Shown here piece by piece: positions 55,827 through 64,000 of a stretch of 64,000 nt of DNA; the first letter of the stretch is position 1, and each line of letters begins with the position of its first letter. Origin of the DNA: Odontocerum albicorne. Lineage: Eukaryota > Arthropoda > Insecta > Trichoptera > Odontoceridae. Made by a program: the position numbers and the translations under genes. A model generated the notes under the pieces. It ran no database searches and had not been told where the DNA came from. It saw nothing but the letters and a program-made list of their open reading frames with translations. The stretch is from assembly GCA_949825065.1 (NCBI GenBank), contig OX463850.1, positions 746,501 to 810,500 on the forward strand, given 5' to 3'.

Positions 55827-56844
55827 CAAATGACAGATATAAGTTGAAAATGTCAAAATTAGTTAAATGTTATTTTTTTAAACCAAATAAACACAAGAAA
55901 AATATTTCAGCTTCTATTACGAGTAAAAACAATAAAATCATTGTATGTCTCTTTAAGGTTGTATCCATTTTTATAGAGTTGCAATAACGTGAGTACCCTT
56001 GATTGAAAGTCTGTTCGTTTAATGACGCATTGTTAATTCTCCTTTTATTATTATTATTAATGTGTTTTGTGGACTTAATGTCTAGACTCCATATTATCAA
56101 ACATGGACCAATTTCATTGCCAACGTCCAGCATCTATAACAGTAGATCTAACTGGTAATAAAACGAGTCCGTTTCCACTGAATGGCTTGTCCAAGTGCGC
56201 TGCACACCATACGGAGTTAATAAACTGCATCCATATAGCTCTTTATATAGGTAGATTGCAGATAACGATAGAATGCAGCTTTTGCTGATGAGTGGAAAGA
56301 CTGTCGTAAAATATTTTGATATCTCAACCCTGAAAAATCCTTTGTTTTTAAGTTTATAAAAATAATCCATTATATCATATATATATGATTTTTCATGGTC
56401 AAGAAACGACTTTATTATTTCTCTGATATTCAGAGATTTTTTTAAAACGAGGTTAATCATGAATGTTTCTACAAAAATAAATCTAAATTGCCACTAAAAC
56501 AAATTTAAATTGCTATTTTTTATTAGTTTTTTTTTCTCAATGAATTCAGTAATTCGTACATTTTTTTGACAAGTCATTCTTTAAAAATGTTTTGGTTTGA
56601 CTGCCCCTCGAGCTCATTGACGCAATGCCATCTTCGAAGAGAGTGAGCAGTTGTACACCAGCAACTCATCAGCCACACCACTGTACTGGATCCGATGGCA
56701 CACCGAAGTGAAACGATCAGAGTACACCGGCATGTATTTTTGAATTATTAATATACTCGTATATGTCTGAAGTCATAGATATTCTTAGATCACCGAATAC
56801 TAGGTGGTAAAAGAGCCTGTGTAATTTGAGGGAAGTAGCACAGC
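55827..56844. other. Unassigned DNA with two hexamer scars
   Basis: Small open frames on both strands around 55.9-56.5 kb have no recognised motif. TACGAGTA lies at 55918 and TACTCGTA at 56754. 56590-56720 is GC-richer, with CTCATTGACGCAATGCCATC. Confidence 0.4.
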
Positions 56845-57055
56845 GCGAGATTCAAATCGACGACCTTCCGCACGGAAATACAGTACGTTACCGCACGGTC
56901 ATACACCTCGACTTGCAGTATGGCTTCAATAACAGTCATAATTAATGTTGCATCGTTTGGTTTCATACACATGTTTGCACTAACTCTAAAATCGAACCTT
57001 TGACCCTCGGATTGAAAGATAAGCGTAATATCAACAAGGCTACGCAGTTCTTATA
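56845..57055 (-). mobile_element. Two tRNA-like SINE heads
   Basis: On the minus strand, ATGACCGTGCGGTAACGTAC plus GTCGATTTGAATCTC (56845-56925) and GTAGCCTTGTTGATATTACG plus GGGTCAAAGGTTCGAT (56990-57050) have A- and B-box-like spacing. Confidence 0.5.
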
Positions 57056-57071
57056 CTACACGAGTAAAGCT

Positions 57072-57833
57072 TAGCATCATAGCCGAATCACAGGAAGACC
57101 TGCAACAAATGCTACATCGATTCCACACTGCTTCCAAAAAAATACAACATGTCTATCTCCATCAGCAAGACTAAATGCACGACTCTAGCCAGAGAGCAAG
57201 TTGGATGCAGTGTGGCGATCGACGACACACCAATTGAACAAGTTACAAACTTTAAATACTTGGGTGCTAGCATAATGTGCAAGAATAACCTCTATGGCGA
57301 AGTACTTGAACAATCACAAAAGACCGCAGCTAATTCCGGATGTTTAAAGAACACTATCTGGAAAAACATGTATATGAACATTCAAAGCAAGGTGAGAATA
57401 TACAAGACCTGTGTCCGCCCCATAATGACTTCATAGAGTCCAGAGCCTTCATAGAGTCCAGAGCTTGACAGCATAGAGTCCAGAGCCGACACTGTCAGAA
57501 CCAAAACTCTCCTTCGAACCAGCGAAATGAAGGTACTCAGGAGTATCGCTGGCAAAACCCTTCGTGATAGAGTACGAAACACAGACATCCGAAAGGTGTG
57601 CGAAGTTCAAGATATTGTCAGATGGGGACGACAGAGAAGAAGGTTCTGGAACGAACATGTATCCAGAATGGCAGAACCAAGAGCTGTAAGAATGCCCACG
57701 GACAATATCCCCCAAGCAAGCAGACCTCCAGGATGACCTCCCAAAAGATGGAAAGACAGCTGGCAGTGAATGTCATAAGAAGGAAACAATGATGCAGGAC
57801 CCTAACAGGCCAACAGGCCTAAAAGAAGAAGAA
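57072..57833 (+). mobile_element. 5'-truncated LINE with 10-bp target duplication
   Basis: GAGTAAAGCT flanks it (57062-57071 and 57834-57843). It codes for an RT C-terminal region: SQEDLQQMLHRFHTASKK, SISKTKCTTLAREQVG, TNFKYLGASIM, RIYKTCVRPIMTS. A local triplication of ATAGAGTCCAGAGC follows at 57434-57488, then RTSEMKVLRSIAGKTLRDRV, VRWGRQRRRFWNEHVSRM and GRPPKRWKDSW. It ends with (GAA)n. Two frame breaks. Clade not certain. Confidence 0.85.
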
Positions 57834-57843
57834 GAGTAAAGCT

Positions 57844-58450
57844 CCGTTGATTTTAAAATGCTTGTGTAAAACAATTGAAATTATGGTTTATAATAATAGT
57901 GGAAAGCAAACATCAAAGGGGAATATAATTGGACAGCCACTCCTGAAACCCGTAAAACCAAAAGATAATTAAAATATCATAAGTAAACAAAATTAAATTT
58001 GAAAAGGTAACAAAATAATTGCACGGAGACGTGAAGGAAAACAGGGACGTCTAGTTTGCAAATTGAATTAAGCAAGACTGAAAAATTCGCTTGTTGCGAG
58101 AAAACAAGGGAACAACAAGCCGAAACACGGAAAAAGAAGTTGAACTTAATTTTGTTAGCGCCCGAAACGTGAATCCTTAATGTTGTCTTGTCGCATACTA
58201 ATTTGCCCGTCATTTTGGAAATCATAAAAACATTTTTTCCCTCATTTTAAGGACGCGTTATAAATTAGACCGGGATATATTTTAAAATCAATACCCTATT
58301 TCCTTGCTCCTGTTAGTGCGTAGTTGTATTGAACACCACATTATTTTTCAAGGTGGATATACAGAAAAATTACTTGTAAATTTTTTTTAAAATAACAAAG
58401 TTTAGAGATTTTACAAATGTGTCTGCTGATACAAAAAGTGTCTGCTGATA
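57844..58450. other. Unassigned DNA
   Basis: No gene seen. GTGTCTGCTGATA is duplicated at about 58420 and 58439, just before the next element. Confidence 0.4.
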
Positions 58451-58612
58451 AAGGGTCTTTCAAATTGAGCGGTATTTTTAATTCTTGAATAAAACACAAA
58501 ATTTGCTTTGATTTCAAAAAACTTTATATTGGTCATTAAAGTATATAGGTTAGTCAAAAAGTTTTGAAAGCGGAAATGAAAATACATTTTTTTTGGGGGG
58601 AAATCACTTTTA

Positions 58613-59128
58613 TTTCTCAGTATAGTCTCCCATAAGATCAATACACTTGGTCCAACGATCTTCCAACTTTGTTGTCCCAAAATACTCCTCTACGATGGCT
58701 ATAACCTCTTCGTTTGATGAAAAATGCTTTCCACGAAGGAATTTTTTGAGGTGTGAGAACAGCCAGAAGTCAGAGGGAGCTAAATCTGGCGAATAGGGTG
58801 GATGCTGCAACAATTCGTACCCCAATTCACTGATTTTCGCGATGTTTTTTTGAGCTGTGTGAGCAGGTGCATTGTCTTGATGAAAAATGATTTTTTTCTT
58901 CTGCAGACCGGGTCTTTTTTCACAAATTTTTTCATCCAACTGGTCCAAAAGGTCACAATAATAATCAGAGTTGATTGTCTTACCAGTTTGGAGATAATCT
59001 ATCAATAAAATTCCTTTTGCATCCCAAAAAACTGACGCTAACACCTTCTTGGCCGATTTCTGAACACGAACTCGCTTCGGAGCCAAAGTGCCTGGTTCAC
59101 ACCACTCTTTAGCCTCTTGGAACAACAT
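58613..59128 (-). pseudogene. mariner M5 transposase, C-terminal part
   Basis: It reads AKEWCEPGTLAPKRVRVQKS, VLASVFWDAKGILLIDYL, IIFHQDNAPAHTAQKN, HPPYSPDLAPSDFWLF and ends DLMGDYTEK. The second and third Asp are present with 34 residues between them. The region with the first Asp (GDETW) is missing. The frame is otherwise intact. Confidence 0.9.
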
Positions 59129-59137
59129 GGCATATCT

Positions 59138-59485
59138 TTAGCATGGAACAACATGGCATATCTTTAGCAAAATATGCCATGTTGTTTCATGTGAGATGCC
59201 TATGGTGTCAGCTATCACATCCACAGTCGATCGATGATCATTCAAAACCATATCCTGTATTTTCGCTATGATTTCTGGTGTTGATGCACTTTTTGGACGT
59301 CCTGAGCTTGGATCGTCTTCAACGCTTGTACGGCCACGCTTAAACTCCAAAACCCATCGGTGAACGGTTGAAAATGAAGGAGAAGACTCCTTTAATACTT
59401 TCACTATCTTTGCATGGAACTCAGTAGCCGATAAACCTTCCAAAACAAAGAATTTAATCACTGCACGATATTCGGATTTTTCCAT
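59138..59485 (-). pseudogene. mariner M5 transposase, N-terminal part
   Basis: I take the Met of MEKSEYRAVIKFFVLEG as the start (59485) because mariner proteins usually begin so; an upstream in-frame Met exists. HRWVLEFKRGRTSVEDD, GRPKSASTPEIIAKI and STVDVIADTIGISHETTWH show the two helix-turn-helix motifs and the linker. The frame ends at the deletion. Confidence 0.85.
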
Positions 59486-60105
59486 TGTTAAAAAATACAC
59501 TGACACGTCAACTTCAAATGGCTTGTAAACAAAGAATGAATTGACAGATCGAAATGAAATTTTGAGTACGTTCTTATGAAAGATGAAATATTAAAATGGA
59601 GTAGAAATTTTGGTTTTCTACTGCTCCATAAATGTCGCTTTCAAAACTTTTTGACTAACCTATTAATGTATGAAATTTAAACATAAAAAAACAATATCCG
59701 CCAAATGTCTACCTCTTGCAGCTCCACAAATATCCTCTCTTTTGTCAAATTTTTCGATGACATTTTGGCATGATTGCGGTTCTAACTCGCCAATAATGCG
59801 AATAATTTCATATTTCAGCTGAGGAATTGATTAGTCATTCTTATACACGTAACTCCATAGAAAATAGTCCAACAGTGTCAGATCACATGCTCTTGGTGGC
59901 CAATTAACATCACCGTTTCCAGAGACACTCCTAACAATACGTAAAATAATTCAACAATTTGAACGCGTTGTATTGTACACGATTCTATTTTTATTAATGT
60001 CATACATTACACTTCTTAAATGTCACACGACCCAGGCTAGTTCGCGACGCCATCTGTGCTTTATCCAAGAATAAAAAAAAAACGCTCAATTTGAAAGTCC
60101 CTTTA

Positions 60106-60984
60106 TGTATTGTGTAAGTTTTAAAAGTATTTTTTTAATAGGAAATTCACCCGCACTAGGATGATTTGTGCCACCGCATCAAAGTCACTATATAATTATT
60201 ATATCATTACAATTGAAAAACACATGATCTTTAGTTTCATCATCTAGACCACATTTTCAGTCAGAATCCTCATCAATAAATAAATATTCAAGCATATCAT
60301 TTACTCTCGTGTATAACTTAAATGTTATTAGAAGTGTTGGTTTTCACTAAGTAACAATAAGATAGTGAAAAGTTATTTACGTAACAACTAATAAGCAATA
60401 GAAAAACGTTACTTCATGGATTTTCAGTAATTCATCCATCGTGTAGATGGGCGTTTTTGTGACCTCTATTCGGTGTATGGTCACCACTCTAGGAGCCTTT
60501 TCCGTTTGTTTTTTTATGTCCATTCATCCAATCAATTTCTTTTTAAATTTAAAATATAAATAACAAAAATTCAAATCCAACAAGTGCATGGAGTTGACAT
60601 CAGTATGGAACTCTTCAATATGGTGAGTATGGTAGACTTATTAAAGAACTTGGCTCGAAGGTTTGAGTAAACATATCAAGCTATCCGTTGTCGTATGTGA
60701 TGGTTAAACGAGTATTAGAGCGCGCTGTATCGTTAAAGTAACACTGTACCCAAAATCTTAACAACACGGGGATTACTTTATTTATTTAATTAATTCAATC
60801 TTGACGTAATTCTACCCTATACACGATAAACTGTCTATATCACCTGTTACTGGGCTAAAAGCCTGTTTGAGACAGTCGAATTAAACCAGTGAAATTCACA
60901 TAAAAACAATACAATAAGTTCGTGCCACAGTCGCTTGTAAGATTTGACAACTTTCAGTCAATAAATATATTGACACAATTTTAC
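60106..60984. other. Unassigned DNA
   Basis: No gene seen. AT-rich with no recognisable repeats. Confidence 0.4.
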
Positions 60985-61842
60985 TAAAACGTTTAAAAGC
61001 TTCCGTTAGAGTGTTGCAGAGATTCCTGCCAACTAAAACCAAAATTTTACTCGTACAATATCTGCTCTTTCCGATTCAAGACTACGCGGACATCTGTTAT
61101 TTGGATGTTCTAGAGGAACAGCTGGACAAATACAGCGTCTTCAAAATGTTTGTCTAAGATTTATTTTCAACCTACGAAAGTACGATCGTATAACGTTATA
61201 CCAGAAGGCATTGAACTGGTTGAATGTTAAAAATAGACACCAAATTCACATAATGTCTCTATTGTATAATGTCCTTAACTTTCCCGCCGCTCCCTCTTAT
61301 CCCATCGAAAAATTTCAGCGTCTTTCCAATCATGGATTAGCGCTACGCACAAACAGAGATTGTCTATTGGCCTTTGCAGTTCACCGCTCCTCCTTTTTTC
61401 CGTTGTCCTTTACTGTCCATGCAGTGAGACTCTGGAATTAGTTACAAACCAATATAAGACTCGCTCCGTCCTTGACACACTTTAAAAAGGGACTGAAAAA
61501 ACTCTTAATTTCTAGTCAGTAAAATAACGTGTTTCATTCCCGATTTTTCCTTTCCTCTCCGCCATCCCTTCCTTTCCTTTTGATTGATGATATCTCACTT
61601 TATATGAAATATAATGTTCGGGTGATTGTCCATCTTTGTGGGGTTCGTGGGCATATGCTCACGTATGTGTTTATGGATTTCGTGGGGATGGATTGTCATT
61701 TGAATGATTTATGCAACCACGTAACTTGCTTCATTTATTTTTGTCGGGTTTGTTGTAAGAGATTGCCGCCTGGTAATAAGCCCGCTAGATTGTATTTGCA
61801 ATAAAAGTGTTTGCAACAAATAAAAATAAATAAATTAAAAGC
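60985..61842 (+). mobile_element. LINE 3' end (family A), longest copy
   Basis: Coding: RLKASVRVLQRFLPTKTK, DYADICYLDVLEEQLDK, frameshift, IQRLQNVCLRFIFNLRKY, ALNWLNVKNRHQIHIM, SLLYNVLNFPAAPSYPIEK, FTVHAVRLWN, stop, APSLTHFKKGLKKLLISSQ, stop. This is a jockey/CR1-style RT C-terminus. The 3' UTR of about 300 bp ends GATTGTATTTGCAATAAAAG with an (AAATA)n tail. TACTCGTA at 61048 here encodes LLVQ and is probably native coding, not a scar. Confidence 0.85.
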
Positions 61843-62110
61843 TGTGTGTTTTTTTTCCATTTCGGGTAACATGAGTAATCGAAGGTAAACTGCAGAGTGG
61901 AGATCAATCATTTTACCACGGTGTCGTATTGTTTAGTATGTACGAGGCGTATCCAGAAAGTAAGTGTACTGAGGCTCTCACGACCGGATGGATTTTATTT
62001 TCGACATGTTGGCTTCACTCCAGTGTAGCCTGACCCTTCCCCTCCGCAACGAGACCGGTTCGAGGTCAGTTCGTTGAGAAGTGTCGACGCGACAACACGT
62101 TTTGTGAAAA

Positions 62111-62497
62111 ATGTCAATCCAATCTCCCGCCAAGTGCGAAATAAATAATGCCGGGCAAGAGTTTTTGAGGCGCTGCAAACTCCATGGAGATGAATTTCTC
62201 CGCTCCATCGTTACTGGAGATGAAACTTGGGTTGCACACTACACGCCTGAAACCAAAAGGCAGTCTCAACGGTGGCGTCACACCTCTTCACCCTCCGCCA
62301 AAAAGTTTAAAACCACAATTTCAGCCAAGAAAATCATGGCATCCGTGTTTTGGGACTGTCAAGGCATAATTTTAATTGAATATATACCTCAAGGGGAGAC
62401 CATCAACTCTGCAAGATACTGTGAGACCCTTTTAAAGTTGCGGAGGGCGATTCAGAATAAGAGGAGAGGCATGCTGACAAAGGGAGAGGCATGCTGA
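62111..62497 (+). pseudogene. mariner M1 transposase, first catalytic part (copy 4)
   Basis: It reads MSIQSPAKCEI, deletion, GQEFLRRCKLHGDEF, TGDETWVAHYTPET, SAKKFKTTISAKKIMASVFW, CQGIILIEYIPQGETI, and stops after KGEAC owing to an AGGCATGCTG duplication just before the HDN motif. Confidence 0.9.
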
Positions 62498-62808
62498 GAG
62501 GCATGCTGCATGACAATGCCAGACCACACACGGCCAACGCCACGAAGGAACTGCTCGCCTCGTTTAAATGGGATGTCCTGAACCATCCCGCGCATTCCCC
62601 TGCCCTAGCACCTTCAGATTACTGCCTCTTTACCTCCCTGAAGCTGTACATGGGTGGAAAAAGGTTTTCAACCGACGAGGAGCTAAAGGAGGAGGTAGAG
62701 AAGTGGACGGAGGGGTTGGCGGGAAACTACTTCGAGGAAGGCATCAAAAAGTTGATACCCCGCTTCACCACCTGCATTGAGAGGAATGACGACTATGTCG
62801 AAAAATAG
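62491..62808 (+). pseudogene. mariner M1 transposase, second catalytic part (copy 4)
   Basis: It continues as MLHDNARPHTANATKELL, HSPALAPSDYCLF (SPDLAP changed to SPALAP, third Asp kept) to CIERNDDYVEK and a stop. Frame break relative to the first part as noted. Confidence 0.9.
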
Positions 62809-62909
62809 CTTACATATGTACTACGGTAGCCACGTAATTTTTTTGTTTAAATAAAAAAAAATGTAACCTACAAAAATTTAGTACACTTAGTTTCTGGATA
62901 TGCCTCGTA

Positions 62910-63339
62910 CAATAACTACAAATGACCATGAATAAATCTTGTAATTTGGAAAACTTTCATTGTTTTTATCATGTAAGATCTAATTCTTGGACGTAAAATA
63001 AAACCAAGGTGAAAAAATACGTAAAAACTACACATCCCAAAGGGTGGACACTTTTACAGATCATATTCGTTCTTGAAGGTTATTCTAGGCTTTATTTTTT
63101 TTCGACAAAAATCAAAGTGTATTGGGGCTAGAAGAAAACCTGTCAATTGTGTTTCAGCAACTCTGAACAGCGGTTTCAAATGGGCGGCTCTCGAAGCCTT
63201 TTTTTGACCAATCGACCCTGTTATTTATTAATTAAAAATAAATTTATGTTTATTATTATATTTTGTGTACATGATTATACATGTCACAACTAAGGAGCTT
63301 GTTGCTGTACATTTGCCCGAGATAGGGAGTTGTGGAGGA
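62910..63339. other. Unassigned DNA
   Basis: No gene seen. Confidence 0.4.
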
Positions 63340-63510
63340 CCAAAGGGGATGGCTGTATTCAGGGATGGATCCAGAACGGCTGAAGAAGAAGGGCTATTGC
63401 TGTTGCTGGTCATATGGCGCGAAATAGTCTACCTTTTAGTGTTAGAGATATGGGGAGCGTGTGCAGCTTTAAGAAGCACTTAAAAACTACTATTTTTGGG
63501 AGGTCTTTTA
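63340..63510 (+). pseudogene. LINE C-terminal scrap (family F)
   Basis: GGCGCGAAATAGTCTACCTTT, AGTGTTAGAGATATGGGGAG and GTGCAGCTTTAAGAAGCACTT correspond to the NSLPFSVRDMGSVCSFKKHL end of the family, broken by stops. Compare 23.33-23.48 kb (reverse) and 19.19 kb. Confidence 0.6.
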
Positions 63511-64000
63511 AAAAAATATTATAATATATGAACATGTACAACACTTTAATCCAAATATTTTACTATCACATATCGAAAGATATATAAAGTTTTTTTTTTA
63601 GTTCGTCATTTCTTAATACGTTTGCTGTATTTCTTGATACATATGCGATTCGGAGAAGTAGCTAATATAATCGCCGCAGCCACTACATTCCTACCCTTAC
63701 ACTTATATTTATTTTGTAATATTTTTAATCTGTCAATAATGGTGGGTTCGAGTCCCGAGCAAGAGCGCTTGAGAAGAGTTCTCTCTCAAAATGGCGCAAT
63801 GTAAATCGTCTTTTTACTATCGTGGGTGGAAATCCTGAGTCAGAACGCAGTTTGCTCTCTTAACGGCGCTATAAAAAATGTCCATTTATTATTATCACTA
63901 TCATGAGGCCTTTTATTATTATTACCATATTCATAGAAGGAATCATGGCAGTCACGATTGTCAGCCATGAACTACACAACATGATGATTATGGTTTTCTT
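63511..64000 (+). mobile_element. LINE-F 3' flank and SINE-like repeat
   Basis: 63530-63720 parallels 19.44-19.62 kb (TATCACATATCGAAAGAT, AATACGTTTGCTG). 63725-63800 (GGGTTCGAGTCCC, TCTCAAAATGGCGC) is the short repeat also found at 34.98 kb, and it recurs weakly at 63.82-63.88 kb. The rest is unassigned. Confidence 0.5.

Larger units (their letters stand above)
58548..59660 (-). mobile_element. mariner family M5, nested
   Basis: The ends GGTTAGTCAAAAAGTTTTGA and its complement are flanked by TA (58546-58547, 59661-59662). At 1113 bp it is shorter than a usual ~1.3-kb mariner because of an internal deletion. Just at the deletion lies a direct duplication of ACAACATGGCATATCTTTAG (about 59122-59168), a typical mark of interrupted gap repair. 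Confidence 0.9.
58451..60103 (-). mobile_element. TA-targeting DNA transposon (family M4) hosting a mariner
   Basis: TA (58449-58450, 60104-60105) flanks inverted ends AAGGGTCTTTCAAATTGAGC and its near-complement at 60078-60103. Between 59663 and about 59945 the minus strand encodes the end of an IS630/Tc1-mariner type transposase (GDVNWPPRACDLTLLDYFLW, then NVIEKFDKREDICGAARG). The N-terminal and earlier catalytic parts are missing. A mariner occupies 58548-59660. Confidence 0.8.
61943..62907 (+). mobile_element. mariner family M1, copy 4, best-preserved ends
   Basis: TA (61941-61942, 62908-62909) flanks CGAGGCGTATCCAGAAAG and a right end CTGGATATGCCTCG, the only M1 copy with both CGAG termini intact. 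The ORF keeps SPAKCEI, then jumps to GQEFLRRCKLHGDEFLRS, IVTGDETWVAHYTPET with the first Asp, so the helix-turn-helix region is deleted while the catalytic core is retained. Confidence 0.9.

Noticed and set aside
8627..61055. The ACGAGT hexamer as sequencing-adapter contamination (a known barcode begins ACGAGTGCGT)
   Set aside because: The hexamer never continues with GCGT, occurs in both orientations, always sits between TA-like bases, and shows CpG decay in one duplicate (37787).
61048..61055. TACTCGTA in the family A LINE as a scar
   Set aside because: It falls on codons reading KILLVQYLLFP, a phrase normal for such RTs, so it is probably native coding.

Overview
The window is AT-rich (roughly one third GC), repeat-dense eukaryotic DNA, most likely from an insect. 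It carries several Tc1/mariner families, many 5'-truncated non-LTR retrotransposon (LINE) ends with A-rich or (GAA)n tails, short tRNA-like SINE heads, MITEs and very many minisatellites. A SINE-like style and an AT-rich element with GC-rich ends are vaguely reminiscent of moths, but the order cannot be settled from this sequence. No complete host gene is visible. The only host-gene candidates are isolated exon-like segments: 2557-2734 (+), 11160-11272 (+) and a GC-rich block at 18816-18921 (-). The first two read like protein but I do not recognise the family, and their phases do not join directly.

Layout. 0-2.5 kb: unassigned DNA, a LINE remnant and two back-to-back hairpins. 2.5-11.6 kb: two exon candidates separated by minisatellites with units of 34, 58, 83 and 32 bp, with a 24-bp array just after the second. 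12-16.3 kb: LINE fragments and an ~89-bp array. 16.4-20.6 kb: two MITE families, SINE heads, a 49/43-bp array and a broken mariner. 20.8-22.4 kb: AT island and a 43-bp array. 23-25.3 kb: four abutting LINE fragments. 25.6-26.6 kb: 35-bp array with a 105-bp higher-order period. 28-30 kb: MITE plus mariner. 30.3-38.2 kb: Penelope-like foldback repeats, a GIY-YIG fragment, and 39-, 45-, 20- and 70-bp arrays. 39-45 kb: MITE, 35-bp array, and a mariner nested in another mariner. 45.9-49.1 kb: foldback elements, one expanded into a 64-bp array and one holding a MITE that itself holds a LINE insertion. 50-53 kb: mariner pieces, a 200-N gap, a 49-bp array. 53.9-57.8 kb: two LINE coding fragments and a MITE. 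58.4-63 kb: a mariner nested in another TA element, a LINE 3' end, and the best-preserved copy of the main mariner family.

The strongest unusual signal is an 8-mer, TACGAGTA (or its complement TACTCGTA), found 22 times outside the one array whose unit contains it. Comparison with paralogous copies shows it is often an exact 6-bp insertion at a TA. This is the form expected of excision scars from a TA-targeting transposon whose ends start with CGAG. The main mariner family in the window has exactly such ends, and the well-known element Minos is reported to leave this scar. The window therefore records many more excisions than surviving elements. Secondary signals are the density of unrelated minisatellites (about 16 arrays, roughly one sixth of the sequence), several of which can be traced to expansion of a piece of a transposon, and four datable nested insertions.
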